From NCBI RefSeq assembly GCF_024623065.1, contig NZ_JANJZR010000012.1:1-64000 (forward strand): a DNA stretch of 64,000 nt. The letters are read 5' to 3'. Source of the DNA: Bacteroides acidifaciens (GTDB lineage: Bacteria; Bacteroidota; Bacteroidia; Bacteroidales; Bacteroidaceae). The translations under genes and the position numbers were made by a program. The notes beneath the pieces were generated by a model that saw only the letters and a program-made list of their open reading frames with translations, had not been told where the DNA came from and did not search any database. Positions 1 to 10,177 of the stretch are shown piece by piece (the stretch's first letter is position 1; each line of letters opens with the position of its first letter).

Positions 1-1
1 G

Positions 2-100
2 GATTATGTCACTACCGAATCGCTGTTTTATGCCACCAACAGGGCTTTGGCGGCGATAGGAACACGACTGAATATTACCTTTAGCCATTATGCTGCTTAA
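2..100 (+). CDS. C-terminal end of an unidentified protein (partial)
   Basis: The window opens inside a coding region. Frame 2 gives 32 codons and stops at a TAA, ending in NITFSHYAA. The other two plus frames also stay open for most of this short stretch, so the frame choice is a judgement. The piece is too short to assign a family. It runs towards the minus-strand glycosidase-like gene and so converges on it. Confidence 0.45.
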   Translation, partial: DYVTTESLFYATNRALAAIGTRLNITFSHYAA

Positions 101-112
101 TTTTGATTAGTT

Positions 113-147
113 ACTTATAATTTTTTTCATAACAATTTTTTATAAGT
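113..147. terminator. Possible weak AT-rich hairpin between convergent genes
   Basis: ACTTATAA (113-120) and TTATAAGT (140-147) form an 8-bp inverted repeat around a T-rich loop. It sits between the convergent ends of the partial plus-strand gene and the minus-strand glycosidase-like gene. The stem has almost no G or C, so a terminator role is only suggested by position. Confidence 0.35.
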
Positions 148-169
148 GTACTTTAATTTCTATATTCAT

Positions 170-1246
170 TTATTCGGGATTGATTTTAAAGACGAAACCT
201 GAAGAAGTTTCTGCTTTTCCCCCTTGGGAAGCTGTGAAAAGGTAAGCTGGTTTTCCATTTTTCATTAGTATTTGTGGGCGTTCGAAGCGTCCATAACGTT
301 TGAGGTGTTTAGGAGCGGGCGGTTGTTCGATATAATGCTCTGCTCCAAACCAGCCAATTTGAGGATTCTGCCAGTTTAACCCGTCTTTGGATTCGAAATA
401 GAGCCCCACTGTATGGTCGTAGAATCCCATATCTCTCATTAACATTTTAAATATACCGTTTTCATACCAGATATACGCATCTTCTACTTGCCTGTTTTCT
501 CCGAAACCGGAAAAATCGACAATCGGATTTTTTTCATATCGTCGATAAGGCCCTGTAATTTCGTCTGCAAAAGCTATCCCGTATTTTCGGTTACCTGAAA
601 TGCCATTGATATGTTGGTTCACATATTCATTCTCATTACAAGATTTATAATAAAGCCAGTATTTCCCGTTCGGGTGTTTTAAGAAAGCTGGATTAGTGGT
701 AATATAATCATCCCATTCACCTGAATTTCCAGGCATTAATAATGGCTTTTCGCATCTTTCCCACGGTCCCCAAATAGAGTTTGCTACAGCGTATCCGATA
801 CGTTTTGTTCCAAATTTGCCATTAGTTGCTCCCATGTAGAATAGCCAGTAACGACCATCTATTTTATAAATACTTGGATTGTGACATGTACTGCCATCAA
901 AATATCCCGGACGGGGTGTCAGTACCGTTGATACGTATTTGTACGGTCCTTCCGGTTGGTCGGCTACGGCGTGTGCGATTTCACAATGTCCCAACCACCC
1001 TTTCATTTCATACTTTTTTTCCCAACGTGAATAAAATACATGTACTTTATTCTTTTCATCTATAATTGGTGCACAACACCACACATAATAATTATCGTCT
1101 TCCAAGATGCGTCCCATAGGTTCCAGACGTTCAGCAAAAGAAGAAATAGCCTCTGCTGGATAGTTCTTCGACAGGTCAAGATTTTGGGCTTGTGCTGACG
1201 CAATTTTTAAAATAAAGAATAATGCATAAAAAAGGATGTGTTTCAT
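170..1246 (-). CDS. Secreted five-bladed beta-propeller glycosidase-like protein (GH43/GH32-like)
   Basis: The 358-residue product starts with a signal peptide ending near SAQAQN, so it should enter the periplasm or beyond. The body has repeated propeller-blade phrases such as YWLFYMGAT, GKYWLYYKSC and GIFKMLMRD, spaced as in five-bladed propeller glycosidases of the GH43/GH32/GH117 type. I cannot assign a family number, and no clear GH43 DPD start motif is visible. In Bacteroides such proteins are often labelled sucrase or GH43-like. Beside an HTCS and SusC/D operon, it probably trims side chains of the same glycan. The propeller fold is likely; the substrate is unknown. Confidence 0.7.
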   Translation of the reverse strand: MKHILFYALFFILKIASAQAQNLDLSKNYPAEAISSFAERLEPMGRILEDDNYYVWCCAPIIDEKNKVHVFYSRWEKKYEMKGWLGHCEIAHAVADQPEGPYKYVSTVLTPRPGYFDGSTCHNPSIYKIDGRYWLFYMGATNGKFGTKRIGYAVANSIWGPWERCEKPLLMPGNSGEWDDYITTNPAFLKHPNGKYWLYYKSCNENEYVNQHINGISGNRKYGIAFADEITGPYRRYEKNPIVDFSGFGENRQVEDAYIWYENGIFKMLMRDMGFYDHTVGLYFESKDGLNWQNPQIGWFGAEHYIEQPPAPKHLKRYGRFERPQILMKNGKPAYLFTASQGGKAETSSGFVFKINPE

Positions 1247-1390
1247 AATTTCTGTGATATTTCTATATGATTGATAATTCTTTTAGACTTGTATGGTTAA
1301 AGATGATTGATTTTACAAATAGCGATATTATATTTACATCACTTTTGTAGTACAAAATGATGAAAGTGAATAATGATGACAAGATTGTAA

Positions 1391-1426
1391 AAAACAATGG
1401 AGCATTGAATTGTGTACAATGCTCCA
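1391..1426 (-). terminator. Intrinsic terminator of the beta-sandwich protein gene
   Basis: TGGAGCATTG (1398-1407) pairs with CAATGCTCCA (1417-1426). Read on the minus strand, the stem is followed by TTGTTTTTT. It lies about 35 bases past the stop of the gene ending at 1461, so that gene and the next glycosidase-like gene are probably separate transcripts. Confidence 0.75.
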
Positions 1427-1460
1427 TATTACATCATAATGCAATAATAAAAATAGATTT

Positions 1461-2240
1461 TTATTGAGCTATCACACCTGCCCAACTGGAAGAGAAGCGG
1501 AAGTTACCGACATTTCCGGTCAAATCATCGCGGTTCCTAAATGAAATAGAACGAATTCCCCCTTTTAATTTGTTATTATCTTCGTCCCCCTTCGCTACCA
1601 CATCGGGTTGAGGTTCTTCTGCTGTTAAGGCTGGGTCTACAAATAATGAAACCTCGTTCTTTTTATAATCCAGTTTGAGAACCAATAGATGTGTCTTATT
1701 AAGCGCATGGCTTTTGAAGGATTCTGCATTAACTCTTAACAGATTAGTCCCGAATCGGATATGTTCATCGTCTACTTTACCGACATATACTCTGGCACGC
1801 AGATTACCGCCAGTATGAACAGGGGAAAGAGCAATGAAATCGCCTAAGCGACTGGAAGCGACGGAGGAAAAGTTTGCCAAAAATGAAAGGTATAAAGTTC
1901 CCCTGCAATAGTCATTCTTTTCAGAAATGGAATATACGCTAAATCTTGAACCTTTCACATTTTCCGAGAGTTCTCCTATTTTGATAGATACTCCTTTTTC
2001 CGTATATCCCTCATAACTGAGCTCTTGTCCGGTAATGGGACTACCGGCATTCTTGTCAGTTTGGGAAGAGAATGCTTCACACCAGGTATCTATTTTTATT
2101 GGAGCATCAGTTTTATTATATGTAGCTTTTTCCAATTTATCACCTTGTTTATATCCATTTAGCAGATTGCTTTTTAATACTTGTGCGTTGCCTGATAATA
2201 CAAAGGCTGCCAGGCTTAAAATTAATACCGATCTTTTCAT
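1461..2240 (-). CDS. Secreted protein of unknown function, possible concanavalin A-like beta-sandwich
   Basis: The 259-residue product has a signal peptide (MKRSVLILSLAAFVLSGNAQ) and no lipobox. The rest alternates beta-strand-like stretches, for example TLYLSFLANFSS, LRARVYVGKV and THLLVLKLDYKKNEVSLFVDP. This pattern resembles LamG/laminin-like jelly-roll modules that bind carbohydrate. I do not recognise a named family or catalytic residues. It lies just downstream of the HTCS gene on the same strand, 124 bp apart, and has its own terminator. A role in binding or processing the PUL substrate is inference from location. Confidence 0.65.
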   Translation of the reverse strand: MKRSVLILSLAAFVLSGNAQVLKSNLLNGYKQGDKLEKATYNKTDAPIKIDTWCEAFSSQTDKNAGSPITGQELSYEGYTEKGVSIKIGELSENVKGSRFSVYSISEKNDYCRGTLYLSFLANFSSVASSRLGDFIALSPVHTGGNLRARVYVGKVDDEHIRFGTNLLRVNAESFKSHALNKTHLLVLKLDYKKNEVSLFVDPALTAEEPQPDVVAKGDEDNNKLKGGIRSISFRNRDDLTGNVGNFRFSSSWAGVIAQ

Positions 2241-2364
2241 AATGCTATAATTAAATGTGTTGATAATTTTTTCTGAGACAAAATTAGTCTGAACTTTTTA
2301 TTCCGACTAGTGAAAAAAATCCATTAAACATGTACATATGTTCACAAACACATAAATATATTTA

Positions 2365-5300
2365 TTAATCTTCGTTTATTTCTGTTTCTCTTATGCCCTC
2401 TTGGTATCTTTTCAGATAACTGGAAGGAGAGATGCCAAATTGAGCCTTAAAACATCTGCTGAAATAGAACGGGTCATTGATGCCGACCATATAAGTTACT
2501 TCAGATACGGTATATTTCTTGGTTGACAACAATTCGGCAGCTTTCTTCATTCGCATGATACGAAGATATTCTTTGGGAGTATGTCCGGTCACTCCACGCA
2601 CTTTACGGTAAAAGATGGTGCGACCCAGTGACATCATAGAAGCAAAATCATCGGCAGTAAATTCAGGGTTAGTCAGTTGTTCTTCCACTATCTTGGTCAG
2701 ATTTTCGACAAACTCCTTGTCTTTATCCGATGTACACATCACAGGACGTTTGGCTGACAAGTCATTGGAAAACTTCTCCTTTAGTTTGTCACGCTGTTCT
2801 ATCAGTTTGAATATGCTTGCCAGTAACAGTTTGGTACTGAAAGGTTTTGTTATGTAAGAGTCTGCACCGCTTTTCACTCCTTCCAGATGGCTTTCCGCTA
2901 CATTCAGGGCTGTAAGTAGGATTATAGGAATATGACTGGTACTAAAGTCACTTTTTAGTTTACGGGTTATCTCGAAGCCATTATATCCAGGCATCATGAC
3001 ATCGCTGATAATGAGGTCTATATCATTATTATGGGCATACTCCAGACCATTTTTTCCATCCGCTTCGGCAGCAACCTCGAAATATGGGGTCAGTTCTTCT
3101 TTCAAGAATTCCCGTACGTCATTGTCATCCTCGATAATAAGTATTTTCCGTTTGTTTAGAGGACCCTCTTGATCAGATGCGTTCAGTTCTGTTTTTAGTT
3201 CTTTCTCTATATTTTCTACTTCTTTATCTATTTCTTCTTCTGATTCAGAGTGAGCATTTTCCTCATTAAGAGCAGAAAGCGAAGGATGGTTTTGTGCTTC
3301 TTCTTTTAATATGGCATTTTCAGGAATAAGGAAGTCGTTAGATTGATAAATGGAAGAATCAATAGGTAAAGTTACAATGAAAATAGAACCACCTGACGGA
3401 TTTTCTTCATAGCAGATGTTCCCTTTGTGAACATGAACCAGTTCATGGGTAAGATGTAAACCTACTCCTATACTGTCGCTAGAAAAACTGCTTTGCATGA
3501 AACGTTTAAACAGCTCATTACGTTTTTCTTTGGGTATGCCTACGCCTGTATCCGTTACTTTCATAATTAATAGCTGTTTTTGTTTATCAATATAAATGCT
3601 GAATTCTATCTTTCCACCGGAAGGAGTATATTTAAAAGCATTTGATAAAAGATTGTAGGCGACTTTGTCGACATTACCTTTATCAATATACATTTTGTAT
3701 GAATTGACGGATGGTATAAATTTGAAATCCATATTCTTGGATTCGGCTGTATCCTGAAAGCTTAGGTAGATTTCATATAAGAAAGCGATAACGTCAGTTT
3801 CTTCAAGCGAAAGGGCGAGTTTGTTGTTCTGCATTTTCCGGAACTCAAGTAATTGGTTGATCAGACGCAGCATACGCTGGGTACTTTTGTCCATTAGTTT
3901 GATAGAGTAACGTATCTCCTTGGGGATATTGTGGGTACGGTGGATTCTGTCCAAAGCCCCTTGTATTAGTGTAAGCGGAGTTCTGAATTCATGTGAGATA
4001 TTAGTGAAAAATACTAACTTGTATTCTGTTAATTGCTTTTCTACTTTAATTTTATTCCGCAAGTTGTTAATATTCCTGATAGTACGATATACAAAATACA
4101 TGATAATGCCTGCAATGAGTATGTAAACAAGGAAAGCCCATCCGGTTGCCCAAAAAGGGGGAGTTACTTTGATTTCAAGTGTCGCCTCGTTATCACTCCA
4201 TATACCTGATACGCTGCAGGCTTTGACATGTAGATAGTAGGTACCTGCCGGTAAGTTTTTATAAGCTGTAAAGTTTAATGTAGAAGGAATACTCCAGTCA
4301 TCGTCATATCCTTCAAGTTTGTAGCTGAACCTTGTATTAGTCGAAATGGGATAGTCAAAAGTGGAGAAGTCTATGACAAAGGAACTTTGGTAATATTTCA
4401 GACTGATGGCATCTGTATATGCCAGAGCGGCTGTCAATGGAGAGTCCATATCGGCAGGACGGACTGATATTCCGTTTAACTTTAAGTCTGTAAATGTAAC
4501 GGACGGAATTTTCTCTTTGTTTTTAATTTGCTTAGTATTGAGTATTATAAGTCCGTGGTTGGTGCCGAAAGCCAAACGACCATCTTTTAATTTGGCACAT
4601 CCTTCTGTATATACATTCCCCAATATATCATTAGAAAAGAAGTAATTGTTGAATATTTTGTTTTCCGGGTTAAAACAAGAAATCCCATATTCGGTGGATA
4701 CCCAGATATTTCCTTCATCATCTTCAATGAAAGCTTGTACTACACTGTGGACAAGTCCATCATTGACCGTATAGTGAGTAAAGGATATATCTTTATAATC
4801 ATTCTTTATATTGGCTACGCAAAATCCGATACCTGATTCGGCAATCCATATCCTGCCTTTCTTATCTTGTATAATCGATTTTATTTCATTGCTTTTCAGG
4901 GCATGGTTATCCAGATTGTATTGGTAAAAATCGTTCGGGTCTTTTATAATACGGTCAGGATCGAATACAAAAACACCTTCACTGGTTCCTACCCATATCC
5001 ATCCGTTACGGTCTTCGCAGATAGTGCGGATTTCCTTTTGGCCATAAGTCTTATTGAAAAAATGCCGGAATATGTATTTGTCTTTTTTAGGAACAGCGAG
5101 ATCAAGTCCGCCGCCGAACGTTCCTATCCACATACGTTGTTTGCGGTCTTGCAAAATGCAGAATACTGGATCGGCAGCTAAGGAATTTGTATCGGTTGCC
5201 TGATGTATATAGTGTTGGTCGTCTCCGACTTGGAGCCCTTTCCCGCGTGTTCCCAACCATATATTACCTTTACTATCCTCACATGCAGAATAGATATTTA

Positions 5301-6723
5301 TATCATAATACTTTTTGCTTTTCTGTTTTGTTAGTTTATTATCGTAGATATATAATCCGCCTGCACGCGTTGTTATCCATACTTCGTCATCTTGCATGTG
5401 GGATATGAAGCGGATGGCATTTGCCCTGTCGATATTTAATTCACCTTCGGGATATACTTTTGCAGCCCCTTTATTTATGATTTCAATTTGGGATATACCG
5501 GAATATTCGCTACTTGTCCATAAATTGCCCGAGTGATCTTCTATTATATATTGAAGATAGTTTGAGGCGATGGGATTTGTATGATTGGCGGTTGCGGTAA
5601 AATGTTCCAGTTCTTTAGTAGTAGGATTATAGGCAAAAAGTCCGTTCCCATAAGTCGTTATCCATATAATGTCTCTGGAGTCATGATAGACATGATAGCG
5701 TTCGTAATCAATGAAATATGGGAGCTTTGACGATCTTACATCAATCTTTTTGACACTACCGGATTCTTTTTGAATATAGTTAATGTATCCAGTCTGATTA
5801 TGAACCCAGTAGTTGTTGCGGTTATCTTTCACTACCAATCCATTACGGATATTGAGCTCTTCCGGAGCAATTCTGGTTGTATTGGTCTTGGGATTGAATA
5901 AGATTCCGCCTTGTTTGGTAAATAACAGCCATTCGTTACGTAATACAATATTGCCTGTTAGCAAAAAATCAGTTGATGTGGCAGTATTGGCAACTTTCGT
6001 GAGGTGCTGCTGGTTGTATTTCCAAATAAATCCCTCTGATGTTATGAAATAAATAGTATTATCAATGACTGCGCTTTGAAGGAAGTAGTGAGTCGAATCT
6101 ATACATTCGAGCGTGTTATCTTTAAGTAAATACAGCCCTTTTCCTGTACCAATCCAAATGGAATTTGAATCAAATACACTAAGAAAACGTATATTGTCGG
6201 ATTTTAGTTTATGGTTGTCGGTAGAATATGTTTCCGAACTGAATTTGTTGTTTTTATAAGTAATTTTCCGGCAGCCTTGCACCCTTCCCCAAAGCCATAC
6301 ATCCTTATTGGGGAGGATTGTGACTTCATTATAACGGTCTTTCATTTCTCCTTTGCCGGTGAAATCTACAAAACAGTCTTTTTTCAAATCATAACAACTG
6401 ATTTGTTCCGCGGAAGTTGTAATCCATAGGAATCCGTCGGAGTCTTCCTGTACACTTCTGATACGATGATCCGCTAATGACAGTTCTTCACCGCTCTGGG
6501 GACGGAAAGTAACAAATGAATTTCCATCATAACGGCTCAGGCCATTTAAAGTAGAAAACCAAATGAATCCTTTGCTGTCTTGATAGATATGCCTGATAGA
6601 ATTATTGGCTAATCCGTCAGTGGCAGTCAGATTCCTAGCATGTATTTCTATGGAGGCGTTTGCCGGATATATAATACATGTACATATAAAAAAGAAAATT
6701 GTAGCTTTAATGAAGAATCTCAT
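2365..6723 (-). CDS. Hybrid two-component system sensor/regulator (HTCS)
   Basis: One 1452-residue polypeptide joins a periplasmic glycan sensor to a cytoplasmic transcription factor. After a signal peptide (MRFFIKATIFFFICTCIIYP) come about 700 residues of Reg_prop propeller repeats with phrases such as DSKGFIWFST and DRNGWIWVGT. A Y_Y_Y domain follows (about 775-855), then one membrane segment (about 860-880). The kinase has the phospho-histidine motif ISHEFRTPL near 911, and an ATPase with NLLSNAFKYTP and DTGVGIP. An acidic linker leads to a receiver (IISDVMMPG near 1241) and an AraC-type DNA-binding domain (about 1345-1452). An upstream in-frame extension to 6975 is rejected because the signal peptide starts at the ATG at 6723. 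It is divergent from susC and presumably activates that operon. Confidence 0.95.
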   Translation of the reverse strand: MRFFIKATIFFFICTCIIYPANASIEIHARNLTATDGLANNSIRHIYQDSKGFIWFSTLNGLSRYDGNSFVTFRPQSGEELSLADHRIRSVQEDSDGFLWITTSAEQISCYDLKKDCFVDFTGKGEMKDRYNEVTILPNKDVWLWGRVQGCRKITYKNNKFSSETYSTDNHKLKSDNIRFLSVFDSNSIWIGTGKGLYLLKDNTLECIDSTHYFLQSAVIDNTIYFITSEGFIWKYNQQHLTKVANTATSTDFLLTGNIVLRNEWLLFTKQGGILFNPKTNTTRIAPEELNIRNGLVVKDNRNNYWVHNQTGYINYIQKESGSVKKIDVRSSKLPYFIDYERYHVYHDSRDIIWITTYGNGLFAYNPTTKELEHFTATANHTNPIASNYLQYIIEDHSGNLWTSSEYSGISQIEIINKGAAKVYPEGELNIDRANAIRFISHMQDDEVWITTRAGGLYIYDNKLTKQKSKKYYDINIYSACEDSKGNIWLGTRGKGLQVGDDQHYIHQATDTNSLAADPVFCILQDRKQRMWIGTFGGGLDLAVPKKDKYIFRHFFNKTYGQKEIRTICEDRNGWIWVGTSEGVFVFDPDRIIKDPNDFYQYNLDNHALKSNEIKSIIQDKKGRIWIAESGIGFCVANIKNDYKDISFTHYTVNDGLVHSVVQAFIEDDEGNIWVSTEYGISCFNPENKIFNNYFFSNDILGNVYTEGCAKLKDGRLAFGTNHGLIILNTKQIKNKEKIPSVTFTDLKLNGISVRPADMDSPLTAALAYTDAISLKYYQSSFVIDFSTFDYPISTNTRFSYKLEGYDDDWSIPSTLNFTAYKNLPAGTYYLHVKACSVSGIWSDNEATLEIKVTPPFWATGWAFLVYILIAGIIMYFVYRTIRNINNLRNKIKVEKQLTEYKLVFFTNISHEFRTPLTLIQGALDRIHRTHNIPKEIRYSIKLMDKSTQRMLRLINQLLEFRKMQNNKLALSLEETDVIAFLYEIYLSFQDTAESKNMDFKFIPSVNSYKMYIDKGNVDKVAYNLLSNAFKYTPSGGKIEFSIYIDKQKQLLIMKVTDTGVGIPKEKRNELFKRFMQSSFSSDSIGVGLHLTHELVHVHKGNICYEENPSGGSIFIVTLPIDSSIYQSNDFLIPENAILKEEAQNHPSLSALNEENAHSESEEEIDKEVENIEKELKTELNASDQEGPLNKRKILIIEDDNDVREFLKEELTPYFEVAAEADGKNGLEYAHNNDIDLIISDVMMPGYNGFEITRKLKSDFSTSHIPIILLTALNVAESHLEGVKSGADSYITKPFSTKLLLASIFKLIEQRDKLKEKFSNDLSAKRPVMCTSDKDKEFVENLTKIVEEQLTNPEFTADDFASMMSLGRTIFYRKVRGVTGHTPKEYLRIMRMKKAAELLSTKKYTVSEVTYMVGINDPFYFSRCFKAQFGISPSSYLKRYQEGIRETEINED

Positions 6724-7025
6724 ACTTGTATAGTGATAATAATGATTGTGTTTTTTTAGATCTGCGGTAAAGATAGATAAATAGCACGTAATTTTAAAGT
6801 TTAAATTCAGACTTTTGCATTGAATTTCTTGAATAACCTGAAAAAAAGAAAGAGGGACTATATAAAAATGTTCAGGTGGACAAATGTGCATGGTATATGG
6901 AGAAAAATGCATGAGCAGCTTCAGGTATGCCGCTATATTTGCTGTTGAATTGATAACTGAATTTTGTATTACCATGGTTTATGAGATTGTATAAAACTAA
7001 TATTATTAAATGAAAACTAGAATGT
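6724..7025. promoter_or_regulatory. Divergent HTCS/susC promoter region
   Basis: This 302-bp gap separates the HTCS gene from susC and must hold both promoters. On the minus strand TATCTTTA (complement of 6768-6775) is a 7-of-8 match to the Bacteroides -7 box TAnnTTTG and is placed to drive the HTCS. No clear -7/-33 pair is visible for susC, as expected for an activator-dependent promoter. No long dyad or repeat stands out, so the HTCS binding site cannot be located by eye. Confidence 0.5.
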
Positions 7026-10000
7026 ATGAAAAGCACTGTTTGTGAGATTAGTTGTTGGAGAAGAAAATATATATTTTTCTTCTTGATGATGATTTCGGCT
7101 CTCCATTCGGTCACAGTATTTGCACAAAAACGTACCATATCCGGTACGGTGGTTGATGAACGAAATGAACCGTTGATCGGGGCAACTATTGTAGCAGAAG
7201 GGAAGTCTGGAATGACGATTACCAATGTGGATGGCAAATTTACTCTTGCAGTTCCTGATAAAGCTAAGATAATTGAGGTGTCTTATTTGGGATATGCTTC
7301 ACAGACTATTTCTATTAAAGGAAAGAGTGTTTTTGCCATCAGGATGAGCGAAAATGACGTGCAAATGGACGAAGTGGTTGTAATCGGTTATGGTACAGCC
7401 AAAAGGGGGAATGTGACCGGGGCCATTGCCAAAGTTGATGCAGCGAAACTTGAAGACCGTCCGGCACCCAATCTTGCCTCTTCATTGCAGGGGCAGTTGG
7501 CGGGAGTAGAAGTACGGTCAACTAATGGTGCACCGGGATCAGAATTACAGATTCGTGTGCGCGGATCTGCTTCCATTAATGCGGATGCCACTCCTTTATA
7601 TGTAGTGGATGGAATTCCGATAGATGATTTGGGAAGTATCAACCCAAATGATATTCAGTCGATTGAAGTTTTGAAAGACGCTTCATCTTCTGCTATTTAC
7701 GGTTCTCGTGGTGCTAATGGTGTTGTTTTGATTACAACTAAAATGGCTAATAAGGATGATAAAGTCCGGGTACAGTTTTCTGCTGCATTCAGTATCCAAC
7801 AATTGGAAAAGAAAATAGATGTACTAAGCCCGGAAGAGTGGATCACTTTCCGGACTGCCTATAACAATAGTAGATACCTTGCTGCTTTAGGAGGAAAAGG
7901 AGCTACGGCAGATGATGATTGGGATACCCGTTATGCCTTGAATGGTAATCGGGTAAACTATGAGTATATGAATGACCCGCGATGGACACAGCCCGGTTAC
8001 GGTGGATTAAAACTAATTGACTGGCAAGATGAATTTTATCGTTTGGCTCCGATGCAGAATTATCAGCTTTCTGTTTCAAATGGTAGAGGGAATACTCAAT
8101 ACCGGCTTTCTCTGGGATATATAGACCAGCAAGGTATTGCTATAGAGAGTGCTTACAAACGTTTGAATCTGCGGGCTAATGTGGAGACAAAATTGTATGA
8201 TCGCATCACTTTAGGCGTTAATATGGCTCCGTCAATGGACTGGAAAGATGGTGGGCGTGTGGATGGCAAAGATCAGCAGGCAAATCAGGTTTTGACAATG
8301 TGTCCAGTTGCAGAGCCAGATGCTGGGATATATTCCGGTGCGGAACCTTATGCCTCTTATTTATGGTCTAGTACAAAAATCAGCCCTATTGCTTATATGG
8401 AGCAGGTCACCAATCATATCGAAACGGCTCGGTTGAATTCTTCAGCTTTTATCAGAGTCAATATTATTGACGGATTGAGGGCGGAAGTGAAAGGTGCGTA
8501 TGATTTTACAAGCCGTCAGACTCGCACTTTTACTCCGAGTTCGGTAATTAAGAACTGGACGGATGGTGAAGGGTATCATAGTTCTGCCAACCGTATAGAT
8601 ATACGGTCATCCAAATATCTGTTGCAGGCTGTATTAAATTATGATAAGAAATTAGGCAAGCATAATATTGCCGCTATGGCAGGTTATTCAATGGAAAGTT
8701 CTTCGGGAGCCACTACAAACTTGTCTGCGCAACAGTTCCCGGATAATTCACTTGAAGTTTTCAACCAAAGTGATGAGGCTATAAAAGTTGCGTTAGCTAC
8801 CTTGTCAACTCCCAATCGCTTATTATCCTATTTCGGGCGTGCCCAGTATGAATATGATAACCGTTACCTGTTGACAGCAAGTATTCGTCGCGACGGTTCT
8901 TCACGTTTCGGAAAGAATAATCGTTGGGGGATGTTTCCTGCTGTTTCTGCTGCCTATCGAATCTCTAACGAGAAGTTTTGGCCGGAAAAGTTTGTGGTCA
9001 ATCAAATGAAAATACGTGGTAGCTGGGGTATGAATGGAAATAATTCTATTTCTACTAACGCTGCTATCGGGCTGATGGGTAGTTCCAACTATTCAATTGG
9101 TGGAAGCCTGACCAATGGTTTTGCTCCCAGTTCAATTGATAATAAAGAACTTGGATGGGAAAAGACACACAGTTGGAATGTTGGTTTGGATTTGGGATTT
9201 TTTGATAACAGGATAACTCTTGCTGCCGATTATTATGATAAAACGACTAAAGATTTATTATATCAGGTTTCTGTTCCTGGTACAATGGGATTCACACAAG
9301 CATGGGGGAATATCGGTAGTATAAAAAATAAAGGGTTTGAGATTGAACTGACTACCCAAAACTTGACAGGAAGGTTCAAGTGGACTACTTCTTTGAATAT
9401 AGCTTATAATAAGAATAAGGTGTTGAGTTTGGGAGAAGATAATAGTACGGTTTTCATTGGATGGGATAAATCGAATACACAGGTATTGATGGTTGGACAA
9501 CCTTTGAGGGCATATTATATGTATGATGCTGTAGGAGTGTATCAGTATAAGGAAGATTTGAGGAAATATCCTACAATGTCCAATTCTATTCAGGGTGATG
9601 TGAGATACCGTGATGTGAATGATGACGGTAAGATTAATGACCAGGATCGTACGTTGGTTGGTAAACCGGATCCCGATTATACTTTTGGTATGACAAATAC
9701 CTTTAAATATAAAGATTTCGACCTGTCTGTATTACTGACTGGACAGACAGGGGGAATGATATATAGTCTGCTCGGTCGTGGCATGGATCGTCCGGGTATG
9801 GGAGCATCTATCAATGTATTGTCACGTTGGAAAAATATGTGGGTTTCCGAGGAACAGCCGGGTGATGGGAAAACTCCCGGTATTAATAACTCTAATACAG
9901 GTTCACTGTACGATACCCGCTGGTTGTATAGTACCGATTTTATTAAAATTAAAAACGTAACGCTGGGCTATCGTATTCCCATCAAAAATAAGAAGATAAT

Positions 10001-10166
10001 TAATTATGCCCGTGTTTATATTTCGGGAGAAAATCTTCTGATGTGGGATAAATATGACGGTGGTTATTCTCCGGAAGTAAATAATGACGGAAAGAATAGT
10101 GACTATGATTATGGTTCATATCCGCAGTCTAGAACTATTACTTTAGGGGTAAATGTAACATTCTAA
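7026..10166 (+). CDS. susC: SusC/RagA-family TonB-dependent outer-membrane transporter
   Basis: The 1046-residue protein imports oligosaccharides across the outer membrane with energy from TonB. It has a signal peptide ending at VFAQ and a carboxypeptidase-regulatory-like domain (RTISGTVVDERNEPLIGATI, about 36-115). The SusC signature MDEVVVIGYGT follows, then a plug with DVQSIEVLKDAS-like sequence (here IQSIEVLKDAS) and GSRGANGVVLITTK. A long beta-barrel ends in aromatic Phe (LGVNVTF), typical of outer-membrane insertion. It is the first gene of the plus-strand operon, 11 bp ahead of susD. The symbol denotes family, not the starch system; pectin-derived substrate is inferred from neighbours. 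Confidence 0.96.
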   Translation: MKSTVCEISCWRRKYIFFFLMMISALHSVTVFAQKRTISGTVVDERNEPLIGATIVAEGKSGMTITNVDGKFTLAVPDKAKIIEVSYLGYASQTISIKGKSVFAIRMSENDVQMDEVVVIGYGTAKRGNVTGAIAKVDAAKLEDRPAPNLASSLQGQLAGVEVRSTNGAPGSELQIRVRGSASINADATPLYVVDGIPIDDLGSINPNDIQSIEVLKDASSSAIYGSRGANGVVLITTKMANKDDKVRVQFSAAFSIQQLEKKIDVLSPEEWITFRTAYNNSRYLAALGGKGATADDDWDTRYALNGNRVNYEYMNDPRWTQPGYGGLKLIDWQDEFYRLAPMQNYQLSVSNGRGNTQYRLSLGYIDQQGIAIESAYKRLNLRANVETKLYDRITLGVNMAPSMDWKDGGRVDGKDQQANQVLTMCPVAEPDAGIYSGAEPYASYLWSSTKISPIAYMEQVTNHIETARLNSSAFIRVNIIDGLRAEVKGAYDFTSRQTRTFTPSSVIKNWTDGEGYHSSANRIDIRSSKYLLQAVLNYDKKLGKHNIAAMAGYSMESSSGATTNLSAQQFPDNSLEVFNQSDEAIKVALATLSTPNRLLSYFGRAQYEYDNRYLLTASIRRDGSSRFGKNNRWGMFPAVSAAYRISNEKFWPEKFVVNQMKIRGSWGMNGNNSISTNAAIGLMGSSNYSIGGSLTNGFAPSSIDNKELGWEKTHSWNVGLDLGFFDNRITLAADYYDKTTKDLLYQVSVPGTMGFTQAWGNIGSIKNKGFEIELTTQNLTGRFKWTTSLNIAYNKNKVLSLGEDNSTVFIGWDKSNTQVLMVGQPLRAYYMYDAVGVYQYKEDLRKYPTMSNSIQGDVRYRDVNDDGKINDQDRTLVGKPDPDYTFGMTNTFKYKDFDLSVLLTGQTGGMIYSLLGRGMDRPGMGASINVLSRWKNMWVSEEQPGDGKTPGINNSNTGSLYDTRWLYSTDFIKIKNVTLGYRIPIKNKKIINYARVYISGENLLMWDKYDGGYSPEVNNDGKNSDYDYGSYPQSRTITLGVNVTF

Positions 10167-10177
10167 TAAAAGAAACT

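Noticed and set aside
6724..6975. N-terminal extension of the HTCS gene by 84 residues
   Set aside because: The extension precedes a perfect signal peptide at 6723 and covers the divergent promoter region.
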